DNA of 64,000 nucleotides from Ceratorhiza oryzae-sativae (Eukaryota; Basidiomycota; Agaricomycetes; Cantharellales; Ceratobasidiaceae): NCBI GenBank assembly GCA_030998015.1, contig JARWMV010000026.1, forward strand, positions 1 through 64,000, given 5' to 3'. The position numbers and the translations under genes were made by a program. Under the pieces are notes generated by a model. That model was not told the origin of the DNA, searched no databases, and was given only the letters and a program-made list of their open reading frames with translations. Below, piece after piece: positions 32,795 through 45,452 of this stretch (its first letter is position 1; each line of letters starts with the position of its first letter).

Positions 32795-34748
32795 TCAGAA
32801 AATGCCAAGCGTTGCACCTGCAGTCTCCGAATGATATGGCTCATACTGGCTATTTTCTACTTGAGGCGAACCCATATACGTCGACGGCGCACCGAGCACC
32901 GGGCTAAGCACAGAGGTGCTCCCCACCCCGTTGGTCGCCACCCTGAGATGCTGTGGTCGCGGATTACCAGATTGGTTTGGCAGGGGAGTTGGTGAGGCCA
33001 TACGACTAGGTGTTCCAAGTGGGTTGTGCCGTATAATATCACCCCGAATACCCAGCCCTTGCGAGGCTCCGCGACGCACCGAAGTGGCCTCCGAATGGTT
33101 AGGCATACTTATCGTGAGTGGGTGATGGTTGTCTAAATAAGGTCAGAATTGGTGATTGTTTTTATGAGCGACATTCTACTCACAGGGAACCTGGCCAACT
33201 ACAGGCCGCAAACGATTTATACCTGCCCCTGACATCTCGCCATGAAGTTCGGGTTCAATTTCAGTCTCATCGACGGGGCTACTAGCGTTGGCGCTCAGAG
33301 GTGGAACGGAGGCACGCTCGACCGGCGCTTGGCCGTTCGAGGGGTCTGCTTCATCGGCTTGGGTTCCAATGGGTGTCGTACTGACTCGATATCCAGCCAT
33401 AGCCGAAACTGCATGTGCGACACTCGCTTGCCATTCGGGCATATTTCCCGATGGGATTGCAGGAGCACCGGCTTTTGGTACCGGAAACATGCGCTTGTCC
33501 TTAGCAAGGTTTCGCTCCAGTAAGCTAATATGTCGCTGGTGAGTCATTTCGTCATTCACCAGCGATGCACTCGGAACGCACCTGGTGCAATTTTTCGGCG
33601 ACTTCCGACGAAGCTTTTCTAGCTTCGTGTCGATAAAGGACCAAAACTTGGTCTCCGCTTTGTCGCTCTTATCATTTTTCGCTTTACCACTATGTTTACT
33701 TGTAAAATCAACATAATACATGCGCTAGCAATTGCGGAAATCATTGAGTTAATATTCGGGGGCCCGCGTGATTATAAAGAGAAAACTGACCAAAAACGAA
33801 ATCCGGAGGATATGGTCTTTCCCCATCTGAAATCCGTGAATAGCAAGACGTGAGGCTAGAGTCGTGATGTCTTCCTTATCGATAAACGGAGCGTTGTATC
33901 TTTGTAACCATGTCAAGGCGTAATGCTAACACCAATGAAATGAACATTACCTTCCGCTGGATTTCTCCACGAAAGGTGCTCAGTACCTTTCCAATCGCGC
34001 TCGAGAACTGTTTGCTGTGCATGAATTGAGCCTGCACTTCCATTGGAACCTCATATGATGCAGGATTTTCGATGATATGCCTCTGAGGTGGTTGTATGTT
34101 ATGCGTGGGTGCTTATTTAAGCTTGAAAATCACTTACTACGAATCGAACAGTCGTCCCTTCAACATAATGTGATATATGTGCGTCAAGAAGGCCGGCCTG
34201 AAGACGCCGAGTAATTGTTTCCTTAAACTCTCGTGATGATAAGAATGTATCGACCTTGGTGTTCTGAACGTTCTTCCCGAACGCTAGGACACGCCCATAC
34301 AGCCTAAGAAATTGGACTTGGGGGTGGAGCTTTTGGACATAGATTAGATTAGTTTAGATGGCAATACCTAGCGTAAAACTTACCTTAGCAGTCCGAAGCA
34401 TATCCTCCTTAAGTCCGTCAGCCAACCCAAATTCTTCGCAGATGCCATTCGCAACAGTAACCAAATCTGCAGCTAAGAATATTGGACAAGATTGAGCCAT
34501 GAGAAAAAGTAAAGTTAGTGGGACGTACGAAGCATGGTATGTTGGTTTCCAACTCGGTTGGGACCATCGAATTGGTTAGATGTAGCTGTACTTGGATCGC
34601 AAGCATTCTCTTGGGGACACAACTGCTCTTCCTCCTGCTCAATGTCAAGGTCAAGCTCGTCATCGCTACTGAGTGGACTCATGTTGAATGAAAAAAGTTC
34701 GGTGGTGGTTGCAGTTGGAAAGTTGCCCGAGCATTCAGCCACTGGCAT
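32795..34748 (-). CDS. Uncharacterised multi-exon protein beside the transposase-like gene
   Basis: Starts near 34,748 (MPVAECSGNFPTATTTELFSFNM) with an acidic SDDELDLDIEQEEEQ segment. Later exons give DLVTVANGICEEFGLADGLKEDM, VQFLRLYGRVLAFGKNVQNTKVD, SHYVEGTTVRFVRHIIENP and PFIDKEDITTLASRLAIHGFQMG. Then follows YVDFTSKHSGKAKNDKSDKAETKFWSFIDTKLEKLRRKSPKN in short blocks near 33,580-33,720. A 200-residue Ser/Pro/Asn-rich disordered tail ends at 32,795. Exon borders are partly guessed. The lysine-rich KFWSFIDTKLEKLRRK part recalls fungal multi-copy proteins found near transposons, but I cannot name a domain. It lies on the same strand 207 bp downstream of the transposase-like gene, so the two may travel together. 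Confidence 0.5.
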
Positions 34749-34954
34749 AGAGTGACAGGCGACGGAGCGAGTACTGAAACAATTTCACATTTGGGCTCAC
34801 AAGCGAAAATACCATATCAAATAAACCCCGTGCCATAACCAATTGCAGAGACTTTGAAGCACATATATGCATATACAATGAGAGCTGAGGCAAGAGCCCC
34901 TGCGTCGTTGGATAACATTATATGAGGATTCTATTCCAAGGGTATATGCACTAG

Positions 34955-37900
34955 CTACAACGTCCGTGGTCTCTTGGACCTTAGCACTGGTTCAGTCGTG
35001 GCTCCAGTAATTGTTCCCTTTGCCACTGCAGAGACCATCGCCTTTGCATCCTTTCTTGCTGTTGCAATGATTGCTTTGCTTTCCTTGTCGGCCTTCATTG
35101 TCTTGACAGCTTCTCGTATGGTCTCTTCGCGATCGATATGAAGTGGGGCTCGAGTAAAAATCTCAATGGAGAGTGCTTGCCGTATTCGCTGTGCATTGTG
35201 TAACCCATGTATATTAATAATGAAATGTATCTGTTCAGCGTGTGCAACTCTGAATGATACTTGGCTGGTTGTTTCACGTTCTTGAGTTTCGTATACTCTT
35301 TGAGTCAGAGTACAAGGACCATGCCCATAACAGTCGTGTTGCATGTTCACAAGGCATTCCCATAACAGTCGTGTTGCATGTTCACAAGGCATTCTACCAA
35401 CTGGGGGCAGTGGCTCCAGGTCATTAGTGCATTCGAGTGATAGAATATAAGTCTCACCTTGCTCACAACACACATGCAATTGGAGCTGCGGGTAGCAAGA
35501 GGTATGTCCCACAATATATGCTTCCCCGTGATCTGGTAAGGCGCTATTGCTACATAGTAGCAGTGGCTCTGGTCTGGCTCTACACATCCAAATAAGTGTG
35601 TAACCCGACCAAACTACATGGCATACATGTAAGGAAGTGCATATATGCGCAGCTGCCATATTCACTAACCAACTTTGTTGCATCATCAGCATCGAATACA
35701 ATATCCGATCCAACCACTATGGTATCTCCACATTGCGAGATGGTAGAGATTAGGGGGTAATACTGTGCATATGAACTCCCTGGAGCTTCAATGGCTAACT
35801 TGAATTGCACAGAAAACACAGGCCATTCCTGAGTTTTCGCTGATGCAAGGCAACGTGGCGCGCCTGTTTTGTGAATTGATTTGATTAATATTATAATAAA
35901 TAGGACACGAAGGGGTGATTTCCTTGTACATACCTGATATCCAAGACTTTGGCCTTGGGATCCCAATGATTTGTGCAAATGTTGGGTTAGTTGAAGTGAA
36001 CCTTAGCAAAGTTTCACCTGCTTGCACCCAGTGGTCACCCTGACGCCAATAACCCCCTATAAATACCAAATAAGATAATTTCCAGCTCTCGAAAAGGCTG
36101 AATCACGCTTACCAGCAAAAATATGCCTCGCCCAGTCCAGCTGAATGAAACAATGAGCAATATCTCGGGATGGAGCCTGGCGGTTGCTAAATGTGGATGC
36201 AGCTCAGAAGACACCGTTGAATGACTCAAAACGTTCAGTAGAAAAGAGTAATGCAGGTCCAAATCGCTTGATGTAAGAACCAATATGTACGAGAAAATGA
36301 AACTTAGGTTTGAGAATGAGAATACTTGGACTGCATCAAGCAGTAATCAACAAAAAATCGTCTATTAAATCTTGAAGCTCTTTCTACATGTAGAATTGCA
36401 GCATAAGTAGGTTTTGCAATAATTTTGTGTTAAGTGTAACTTACGGTATATGCCTTGATATCTTCAATCTCAGTGTACCATAGCAGCAAGGTCAAGCGGC
36501 CCAGTAGGATCCAAGCCTGGACAATATCAAGGTTGTCCGGGAGTAAGTCAAACACAGCAAATGGCATTAGCTGAACAAGTATTTTGAAGTGCTTCCCAAT
36601 GAGGGAACCTTGATATTGGCATATATATCGAGCTGGCATACTGCATGCACCCAGTCCCTGAACCGATAATGATGCTAATCAACACTCTAATATGCAAAGT
36701 GATTTTGCCTTTTCAATCACAAAGACTGACTGCGCCCAGAAATACTTGACAACACCCAGGAGAATGGTGTGTAACAATTCCGTTGGTGTATCGTTATGGA
36801 TCTGGACACCTGAAGATGGGGTGAGAGCCATTCTGCACAGAAACGTAAGCTTGAATCCAAACCTGGCATATCGAGCAATGGATTCATGTATGATTCGCGC
36901 CTGATAGCCTCCAGCTCCAATCGCAACAGATAGTCGATCTCAGCCTGTGATCGGCATAAGCCACCAGCAGTAGGGAGACGAAGGATTTTGTTCAAATTGC
37001 TCAGTCGTTCGATCAGTGGTTGTGCGACTGAATCTTTGATGCCGGATGCTTGTGCATGATCCTTGATTTGTTGGATCATTCTTGGTTTAATTGACATTTC
37101 CAAGCGTTCGTTGATTATGTGGATTGTACTTGCTGATGTACGCTTTGGCCCTGGCTATGATCCATTAGTCAGTAACTTAGACTTATATTATTCGCAGTCA
37201 TTCTGGCGGATGAAGCAAAGTCAGGTATATTAAAACGAAATATTACATTGCAATGTGACTACGTCGAGAGAATAGAAGGTGCCAAAATAGCAAGAGGCAA
37301 GAGCAATTTTGCAGAACGAGATAAAAACAAAATGTCAAAGGGCGGTTGGGTTACTGACCTTGAATAGTGTTGGGTATCCCTCAGGTGATCGTTTGAATTC
37401 GTTGGACCCCCCTACAGTGCATGTACGGCAAAAGTGACTTGAAGTCAAGCCACTGCTACTGCAATGCTCGGCTTGCATTGGGTTATCGCCAGCCCAGAAC
37501 AATGCAAATGGCCGAATGAGTACTTCCTGGCCAGTTACACAGTCAAAACCGACCACTGGGTTATTAAATGCTGACCTAAGATGAAATATAAGCAATAGTT
37601 TTAAGCAGGGAATGATCACTCACTCGATTGATGCGCGTACACCATGCATAAGCTCTGCGGGGGTCGCATGGGGCGATGTTGTGACAAAACGCACATTGTA
37701 TTCCAACTGTACTGCCTCGCGGCGGAGAGCAGCATTAGACATATAGCACAACCAGTGCTTATTCCACTGTTTTGAAGTGTTGCCCAATGCGTCGTCCATG
37801 AAAATGATCAAGGGAACTGAATATATCAGACGAGAGCCAGCAATCGCACGTAACGGATGGGGCATCCCAAGTTTGAAACGAGTAGACACATCTGATATGA

Positions 37901-39716
37901 TCAAAAGTCAGGGCTATGTCGCACAGTAAAAGCAAAGAAAATGGGTTACGTACTGTCGAATTCGGGACAACCAAGTCTGGCTGTGTGTTCGGGAAAACTC
38001 TCAACAAAAGTTCCTACCCGAACAACAGTTCGTTTATCGGTATGGACATGAACGCCATCCTATTGTTACGCGTTCATTAGTGTACATCAAATAAAAATTA
38101 GATAAAACACTTACCAATGAATCGGTAGCAATGAAACCAACAGCCCGTAGGTCTTTTTCGGGGCCAAAGAGGATCCAACGAAGAGGAATGAACCATCCCT
38201 CTGATCGACGAGCAAGTTCGTTGACATAAAAAATTCGACCATTCACTGACACGCAAGGTGTCAAGAAATCATCATCAAGCTTATGCACCAACTTATTCCC
38301 ATTCCATGCCTGGGTCATCCGGTCGCCGTCCATATGAGGAAAGAACGACATCTCTGGTCGAACGTAAGGGTTAGATATATCCTAGCGAGTATGATGTGTG
38401 TTGGCCATGGTTTGACGCAAAGTAACTTAATTTATCATACCTGTTTGATACTCTCTGCGATACTGTTCACGTAGTATATAGTACCACTGGGAACTCGATG
38501 GCGGATTGAAGAATTTACAATAAGGGACTTTAAACGTTCCTGGGTCTTTTTGAGCGCGGAAAGCGGGGGGATATTGGTCGCTCCACATTCATGTGCAAAC
38601 TTGAGCACAGCTCTCATTTGCGGACGAGAAAAGTTCAAGCGGGGCGAGCTGAATAACGCGTCTGCAAGAGCCATCTATAAGATTGATATTTAGATAACGC
38701 ATATATGCTCTTTAGTGGAATACTTACCGCCTTTGAAGGGTAAGGGAACCATTCGTCCTGCTCTGAGATACCAACATGCGTGGGGGTAGAATGTGTCTGA
38801 GTTACTCGAGCGCCTTCAAGTATGAGATGAGCGTAGAACAGTAGAGAAGGAATTAATCTACGTACCGGAAACTTCGCAAGAATCCTCAATGTCCGATTGA
38901 ACATCCGATTCTGTCTCCCAATCACTATCACTCTCCAGTGCCGGCATTTCGTCGCCCAGTGATGCCCTATTCATAGATTGGACATGGCTAGGGGGGCCGT
39001 TAAATGCATCAACCTGTAGTCGATCGTCTACAAAGGAGCCTGCAAGCGAGTGAGGACTGGCCAATGGAGTTGCCTCCCTAGACCCGTCATAAAACAAATC
39101 GACAAAGAGCTGAGCAATCTCAGAGTCCTCCAAACTATGATCGCCCGGGCGATTCTGTAGGATCAATGAGAACCAGAATGTTAGCGGCCGACTCCAGTTA
39201 GCACACAAAGACAATACCCGTGAGGTGGGCGTTGGCGGGGTAGTTAATCCATTGACGTAGCTCCGATGAGCCGAGCCAGCAATATGACGCTTGATGTTTC
39301 GCTTTTCAAATCGCACTGGGCACCCGTATGGGTCCAGGCAAATCGAACAGATAGCCCGACTCCCAGCGATGATTATATGCGCTGATTAACAAATGTATGA
39401 GATACAATATCCTTCAACTAAAGTCACGGAATATTGTACTCACGGTCTGGGATATGCGCCATGAAGCAGTAGCAATAAATGGTTAATGGAAAGTACAGGC
39501 AGTTGAGGGTGTGAGAACGACGCTTGAGAACCAGTCGATCTGACTTTTTACATTGTCGACTCGGCCAAACGGCTGCAACAGGTTTTCTTCCGCTTGACAA
39601 ATTGGTTCATTGCACTGTCGCAAATGTCTCCGCCCAATGGCTTTTTCGGATAGACAATGCAGCCCGAGGTGGCTGATAATACGGTAGTGAGCTGCAAATC
39701 CGTCAACATCCAGCAA
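34955..39716 (-). CDS. Transposase-like multi-exon protein (CACTA/EnSpm-like group, Agaricomycete-expanded family)
   Basis: About a dozen exons on the minus strand form one long protein. The N-terminus has a Cys/His pattern (LHCLSEKAIGRRHLRQCNEPICQ, 39,590-39,660) and FEKRNIKRHIAGSAHR (39,260-39,310). The middle has FFPHMDGDRMTQAW (38,320), FMDDALGNTSKQWNKHWLCYMSNA (37,730-37,810), VTTSPHATPAELMHG, LFWAGDNPMQAEHCSSSG with FCRTCTVGGSNEF (37,400-37,510), then DTPTELLHTILLGVVKYFW (about 36,730-36,790), which resembles the D-x2-H-x3-LG-x-K motif of TNP2-type transposases. The C-terminus has VNMQHDCYGHG and a basic end. I recognise it as a family repeated in Agaricomycete genomes; the CACTA-type placement rests on that motif only. 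A 35-bp tandem duplication (35324-35393) probably shifts the frame near the end, and exon borders are partly inferred. Confidence 0.55.
35324..35393. repeat. 35-bp perfect tandem duplication inside the transposase-like gene
   Basis: The unit beginning CCCATAACAGTCGTGTTGCA is present twice, head to tail (35,324-35,358 and 35,359-35,393). 35 is not a multiple of three. The two copies are translated in different frames (PCEHATRLL and VNMQHDCYG). Confidence 0.95.
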
Positions 39717-40687
39717 TATTTCCTATCCCAGTCGCTCAGCCGAAGAACCTATCGGTCCCAACATCCAACCCGACAAGGGCGGCGATTTATACCCCACTTA
39801 TTTTCCAAGGTTAACCCTAGCCAGAACTTATCGCAGTTGACTACCCAGACGTTTGTCGTCTATGCCGATATGACACCCATTGCCTAACTCACTCAACCGG
39901 CGAAGTGAATTCCATATTATATTTCGGACCCGATATGCACACGGCAGATACATCTTTCTAAATTTGATTATCTGTCACGTCGCGGGATCGACGCAACAAT
40001 CGTTTGGCTGTAGGGAGCATCGCCGGTATGTACCTGACTTGCCCCAACATCTCTGAATAAGCGCCGACCTTGGTTCAATGTCGGACGGATTTCAAATTCA
40101 TCGACTTGGACCTGGCACCTTCCAAGCTTGTACCAGCATTGACATCAACCTCGGACCTCGTGTGGCATCCCATCCTCAAAAGGGACTAGCGGTAGGTTCG
40201 CCCGTGTAATGGCTAGCACTAAGCTAGCGATCATAGGAGGCAGCGAGGAGACATCCCTCGCCTATCAGGACGCATATCATATGGCATATTTCGACCTGCA
40301 TTCCGGAACCACAAACAGCTGCACATCGGCTCGCAAACCTTCATGTTATTGTGGATTCCCATTCGAGACCTCTGTGAGACATAAATTGTCCACACCCTCT
40401 CTTTCCCATACTCAACCACGCGCGCCTTGGGCCGTTGGACGTGTTTTCATGCATCGCTTTCGCTCTGGGGTGGTTCAATGACCAGTCGTTGCAGTTACTC
40501 GCAGCTCGACCAGTACTAGCCAACTCTTCACTATGCCCCCACTGACTCTGTAGAGTGAACCTTTCTGGACACAATACGACGTGCACCCCCCCCCCCCCGC
40601 GTGTTTACATCCTTTAACATGCAGGTCAAGTCCGGCAAATGCAGTGAATTAGTAGATCAGATAGCATAAATCGTCTAGCTATTAATT
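39717..40687. other. Intergenic region with a poly-C run
   Basis: Presumed promoter of the transposase-like gene and 3' flank of the thioesterase. No gene recognised. An uninterrupted run of about 14 C occurs near 40,586-40,599. Confidence 0.4.
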
Positions 40688-42826
40688 TTACACTGTCCAA
40701 GTTTCGGCTCCAGCTTCCAGCACCCTCTTGCCTTCTATCCATTGCATTGCCTCTGAAATGGTGGCGAAATGAGCAGGATATGTCGATATGTCAAGTACAC
40801 ATACCAGCATATGTGCGTGGAATTACTGTTCTACGCAATGACGCTCCGCCTTCGCAGGCCCAAGTAAAACCAAATGTACTTGCCAGGTTCTCTTCCCCTG
40901 TCGTAGGATCAATAACTTCTGCTTGAACCCGGACATACTATTCGGACATTGTATTAGGCATATGACTCATTCGCAGTTCTCTCGGGTGTGAGCCACTCAC
41001 AACAAAGGGGGCCAAGTCATCACGGTTCGAAGTATGGACCACGTTAGAGGTTAGGCGAAGCATCGAGCCGATGGGTACTGGCTTCTTGAATGTACTTCCA
41101 TCGAGGGAGAGGAACCGAAGTGGCGCACGAGTGAACATATACGCGCTCGTATACCCAATCTAGATTGGAAGCACAGAGTCAAAAAATCGGCTAGTAATAC
41201 TATAATCAGAGGCTACCTCGTAAGCCAGCCTGAATTAATGAATTTATGATGAATATCGGCTGAAGTTATACTATACGAGACTTGCCTCATAAGGTAGCCA
41301 CCGAACACCATAGAGTGAACACTTCTCGTCAATTAGGCAACTGGAGGCCGAGACAACATAGTCTCAATACACTTACTTTCGCTTTTGCGGAAACATCATC
41401 AATGTCTTTTCGATTCGCGTATCCTCTATCCATACGGGTTCGGGTCCTCCACTGCCAGCCAAGACGAAATGATACAGCTCCTACGTTCTGGAATGGCTAA
41501 GTATTTTACTTACTTATTTTCTGGTCGGTTGATATTGCGGCTCGACTGATCTGCCACCAGATACTGTAAATAATTCTCATGCAGCAAGCATACTTCTTCT
41601 TGTGAAGGAGGGGCTCCACCAAGAGACGTATTAATACGGTTTCGCTTTCTAGTCTTGTGAGCTAATCAAAAAGGGGTTATGCCGAGTTCAATTATTGTTG
41701 TCTGAACAGCATACTTTCACCAAACTTAAAAAGAATCTGCTCCTCTGAAGTGGACAAAGCCAGTGGGTTGACGGCCCAGGCTTTGTGGGTCACTGAATCT
41801 CGGGCGACCATAGAGAACCTTCCTATGGCCGAACGATTTTCAATACAACATTCAAGGCCACAATTTCAAAATTTAAACCAACCAAGCATGATGGTCTTCT
41901 CAGCCTGGCCGTGGTCAAGCAATGCTTCCATTCGGACAGCACACTCAATACTGCTCCGGCCAACATGAATAACCTGGCCAGAAAGTCGAATATCCGAAGG
42001 TTCTTTATCAAGCGAGCATGACTTCAATATATCGAGCCTAAAGCCAGGTTCAGTGAAGATGGATTATTCGATCAGGTGATACGTGTACCTGTCGACTGAG
42101 ACGGTTGCGATGTAAAACGCTCTACTGGCAGGGCCAGCAGAGCTCAAGTCTGGTATACTAGGTCCCAGTATATGCTTGTATGCTATTGACCCCGCAAGCG
42201 AGTCAAGTTGCTCCATTATCAGCCCGTTACGCAGGCCACCACTGGCATTTGTGAATTGATCGAGCAAAGCCCTATTGCTCGCGAACGGAAGCTCAACCTA
42301 AAGTCATGTGAAACTTGAGAACTAGTCGGGCGAAGAAGATATAGCTGACTAGCCTGCGTATATGAATCATGCATGTGTCGCGGTGGCAGAGGTACAGCCT
42401 CGTGCTCTTGGACAGAGTTAGGCCGACGTTGTGTAGCATGGTTGCCTTCCACGTTTGTTGCGTCAAGAATATCCTTCCATGAGCTTGATGAACGCATGGG
42501 CATAAATCTAATATTAAAATATAGTATATGCACCATAACGACGATGCACGACTCACGAGCCGTAAGCAGGATTGGACCGCCTTTCTAAAAAAAATTTTCA
42601 AGACAATTAGGCAAATACAAGGGAAACAGATTTTATACTTGCTGACTACCGATAGTAATGTATCAACAGAGGAGATTTTAGTCGTTTCTATCGTGCCATT
42701 AGATCCAGCAGATAAAGAAGCGGCTTCGCGCCTTCGAGGAGGAGCACAAACAATCGAGCGACAAAAACCTCCAACGGAGATCCGCCGTGAACTACGATAC
42801 GCTGACGAGGACACGCTGGCCAACAT
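40688..42826 (-). CDS. Acyl-CoA thioesterase, ACOT9-like double hot-dog, mitochondrial
   Basis: Hydrolyses acyl-CoA to free acid and CoA. The first exon (from 42826, MLASVSSSAYRSSRRISVGGFCRS) is Arg/Ser-rich without acids, a typical mitochondrial presequence. After an intron near 42,500-42,660 come RSSSSWKDILDATNVEGN, then MEQLDSLAGSIAYKHILGP (42,160-42,220, first hot-dog helix), DIRLSGQVIHVGRSSIECAVRME (41,930-41,995) and MVARDSVTHKAWAVNPL (41,750-41,810). In the second half, FTRAPLRFLSLDGSTFKKPVPIGSMLRLTSNVVHT (41,040-41,136, in short blocks) and AEVIDPTTGEENLASTFGFTW (40,870-40,920) match the ACOT9 C-terminal domain. The stop is at 40688-40690. It sits inside the 20.6-kb inverted-repeat-bounded unit and looks like an ordinary host gene with many introns. 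No inactivating change was noticed, though not every junction was fixed. Confidence 0.75.
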
Positions 42827-44349
42827 GGTTAGTCCAAAAAATTAGTCGAACCAGTAAGAAGGGGGTTTTGTCAGTGTGTTCGAACTCTAGGACGTGCGAT
42901 GGCTGCATTTTTAAACGTTTGACGAAAGACAGAGATGAAGGAGCGGGAACCTCTGGTAAGCGATTTCAAGCAAAAAAAAGGTCCCGAACTGAATATCTCG
43001 GGCATACGGTACGCCGAGCCCGAACATGAAAAATTTTAAATCGTATGTGCGCTATCGACTCTGGGGATTCTCCGCTCAATGGTGGCACACGATTGAAATT
43101 GTGCCGGCGTCCGTCAAACTATCCAGAATCAAGGCGCTTATACCCCTCACCCAGCCCCTTGATCCTGTCATCGGCTTTTCAAATGCGAGCCCATCACGGA
43201 GCAATGGTCTTCAAAGACAAAGCGGTCTGATGAGTCAAAGGAGCAGGCGGAAACACGATGCGTTAGTTTCCTTTCGACCGCATCAAGCACAAGGTCCACT
43301 CATCGTTCGACACGTCTTTTAGTCCCACTCACACTCTCCACATTGATGACCTCGCATATAAGATACTCTGTGCCTCTTTTTGGAGCCACCTCGACCCAGC
43401 AAGTTCTTCACACTGTTCCAGATGGTCTGCCGTGTTGGCGCGCTCGCATTCCCTACACTTTCCATTAGTCCAACTAAAAACCATAGTGTTGTATATATGT
43501 GTCTCGATTACTGCCTGGCATAGCTATCTATATGCATACATGTAAGACACCAGACCCAGCGTCAGCATAGATTCTTCTTGTAACGCAGGACAAAGACATT
43601 CATTCTGCTCATACCACTATGTGTTCCTAGAATTAGGTTTCTCAATGAAACGACGAGCAACATGTACGTATGCTAGGACTGTGGGTCTGACTTAGACAGC
43701 AGCAGGTAGTGAAGCCACGTTTCTGTGCCTGTGGCCTGCAGGATCATTTCACTATTTATGCGCCAGTTGATCAAATTGTCTTGGTCGGGGCTAGTGGATA
43801 GATCGACGGACGGGCCTAGTGCTCTTCTAGCTCCTTGGTCGAGCCTCAGCTCAAATACATTAAGCGCCACTTGCACATCCGCACGGCAAAAACTTCCGCC
43901 TCGGGAGACAGCATCAAATTTCCTGGAGCTGAGAGGATTCACTAAAAAACATCCCTGATGTATTCCAAGCAATGGGTCCAATCAGCTATGATCTGGTTCA
44001 ATTGTTTGGGTATCCCGTTTTGGTGCGAAGGTTTCGGGCAAGCTGTAGATAGATGCACTCAGCTCCAGACACGGATGTGAACAAGAACTAAGGGCACACA
44101 ACTCCAGCCGTGCATACAAAAGCGCAGTCGCATGACCACTTTTTTCATACAGATTTAACGAGCTACATGAACACGAGGCCGAACCACTCGGGAGAGGGCA
44201 GAGCGGACGAGGCCGAGAAAGGACAAAGAAGAGGAGAGGAACGGGTGGGGAAGTGACTAGTAGACAGAACCTTGGCAAACGGAGACGCAAAGCAACCGTA
44301 AATTACAGCATAAGAAAAAGGTAAGAATTACGAAGTGTTAGAGAGAGCA
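42827..44349. other. Interior of the 20.6-kb unit, no assignable gene
   Basis: Several frames of about 100 codons on both strands (43026-43322 plus, 43673-43981 and 43982-44290 minus) show no recognisable domain. A small gene with introns cannot be excluded. Confidence 0.35.
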
Positions 44350-44814
44350 TCAGAGTGAGAGAAAAAAATGAATATCGGCAGAAAGGCCTTTCTTGGAATA
44401 AAAGAGGTGAGGAATTGAGAAGTACGAAGATACCCGACGAAGCACGTCCCGAACCCCCTCGTGGAGACAGCTCTCCGCGAGAACGTACCTGGTTGACTGG
44501 ATGCGTGCCTCGCCACACGGGCATGTTGGCTCACATAGCAAGAATCGATGATAGCATTCACCCACCAAACCGTGACCGAGGGTAATTTGGTTCAGCCGGG
44601 TATGTACCGAAGGTGGCGCACCAATCCTGAGGCCAACATGAGGCATAAGAAACGGCAATCTGGGGAGGGTATGCTGAACGTGCTCGAACCGATGCCCACG
44701 GAGCCAAAGGAGACCCCAATCTCTGACGGCCGAGCCTTGCGCAGGCCCACGTGATTGTGTGATGGGATATTGGCGAGGGCGGGACCACACGACCACATTA
44801 CGTCCTCGTAACAC
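44350..44814 (-). mobile_element. Fragment of a non-LTR retrotransposon (C-terminal end of ORF2)
   Basis: A minus-strand frame contains LNQITLGHGLVGECYHRFL followed by CEPTCPCGEARIQSTRYVLAESC. This is the pattern at the C-terminus of Tad/LINE-like reverse transcriptase proteins: LRTGH-x-YHRF, then CPCG-x-ET-x-H-x2-C. Here it is degenerate (RY instead of EH). No reverse transcriptase motifs lie upstream, so only a scrap remains. Confidence 0.45.
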
Positions 44815-45340
44815 TGAAATCCAACATCCCAGCGGTCTGCATCTCTAGAAAAAATCTAGGTCGTAAAGCCTCCGTAGCCAATCAATTGAATTACGACAAT
44901 TCTAGGCCCTTAGATCCATGAGGAAACCAGTCACACGACACCCATCGACTTCAGAGGATCAACCCTGAGCCGCCCTTTTCACCTAATTTGCGCGTTGTGG
45001 GAAAGCATACTGGACCAAGGTGACTGGTATAATAGTTGAACACAAAATCTCCACCATAGAATAATTCGGGCTTGGCTGTACGAGACCAGATTTCTCATGT
45101 CCCTCATGTGAGCTCATATATGCGAGCATCTGAACACATTACAAAGCCCCAAACCAACAAAGGGTGCCAGTGAAAGTATAGTTAAAGTATACAATAACTC
45201 CACAATTGGGTACCCTACGGTTCATCAATTTTGTAGTGTAGATATCCGTTTAGGGTTCGTACTAAGTATTCATATACCTGTGCTGTGAACATTATGGGTA
45301 GGCTGTGTTTACCACGCGTGTCGTAGGTGACTATAAACTG
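44815..45340. other. Interior of the 20.6-kb unit next to the right arm
   Basis: No gene or repeat recognised. Confidence 0.4.
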
Positions 45341-45444
45341 ATGGAAGGCACTCGATCGTAACCTGGAGAGCAGACGACTGATAGACTTTGGGCACATCGT
45401 ATGACGTAGATTTAGGAAACAGTTGCATTCAAATGACTACCGAG

Positions 45445-45452
45445 GTTGAGCT
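45445..45452. other. 8-bp target-site duplication, left copy (GTTGAGCT)
   Basis: GTTGAGCT here and at 47587-47594 flank the hAT element. The uninterrupted arm at 31,712-31,719 has this site once (as AGCTCAAC), confirming the duplication. Confidence 0.95.

Noticed and set aside
34955..39716. Calling this gene a KDZ (Kyakuja-Dileera-Zisupton) or Plavaka transposase
   Set aside because: The diagnostic segments I know for those families are not visible; only the TNP2-like D-x2-H motif and an Agaricomycete multi-copy pattern are.
31824..45340. TET/JBP dioxygenase cargo, known from some basidiomycete transposons
   Set aside because: I looked for the HxD-type dioxygenase pattern in this interior; the only enzyme found is the hot-dog thioesterase.
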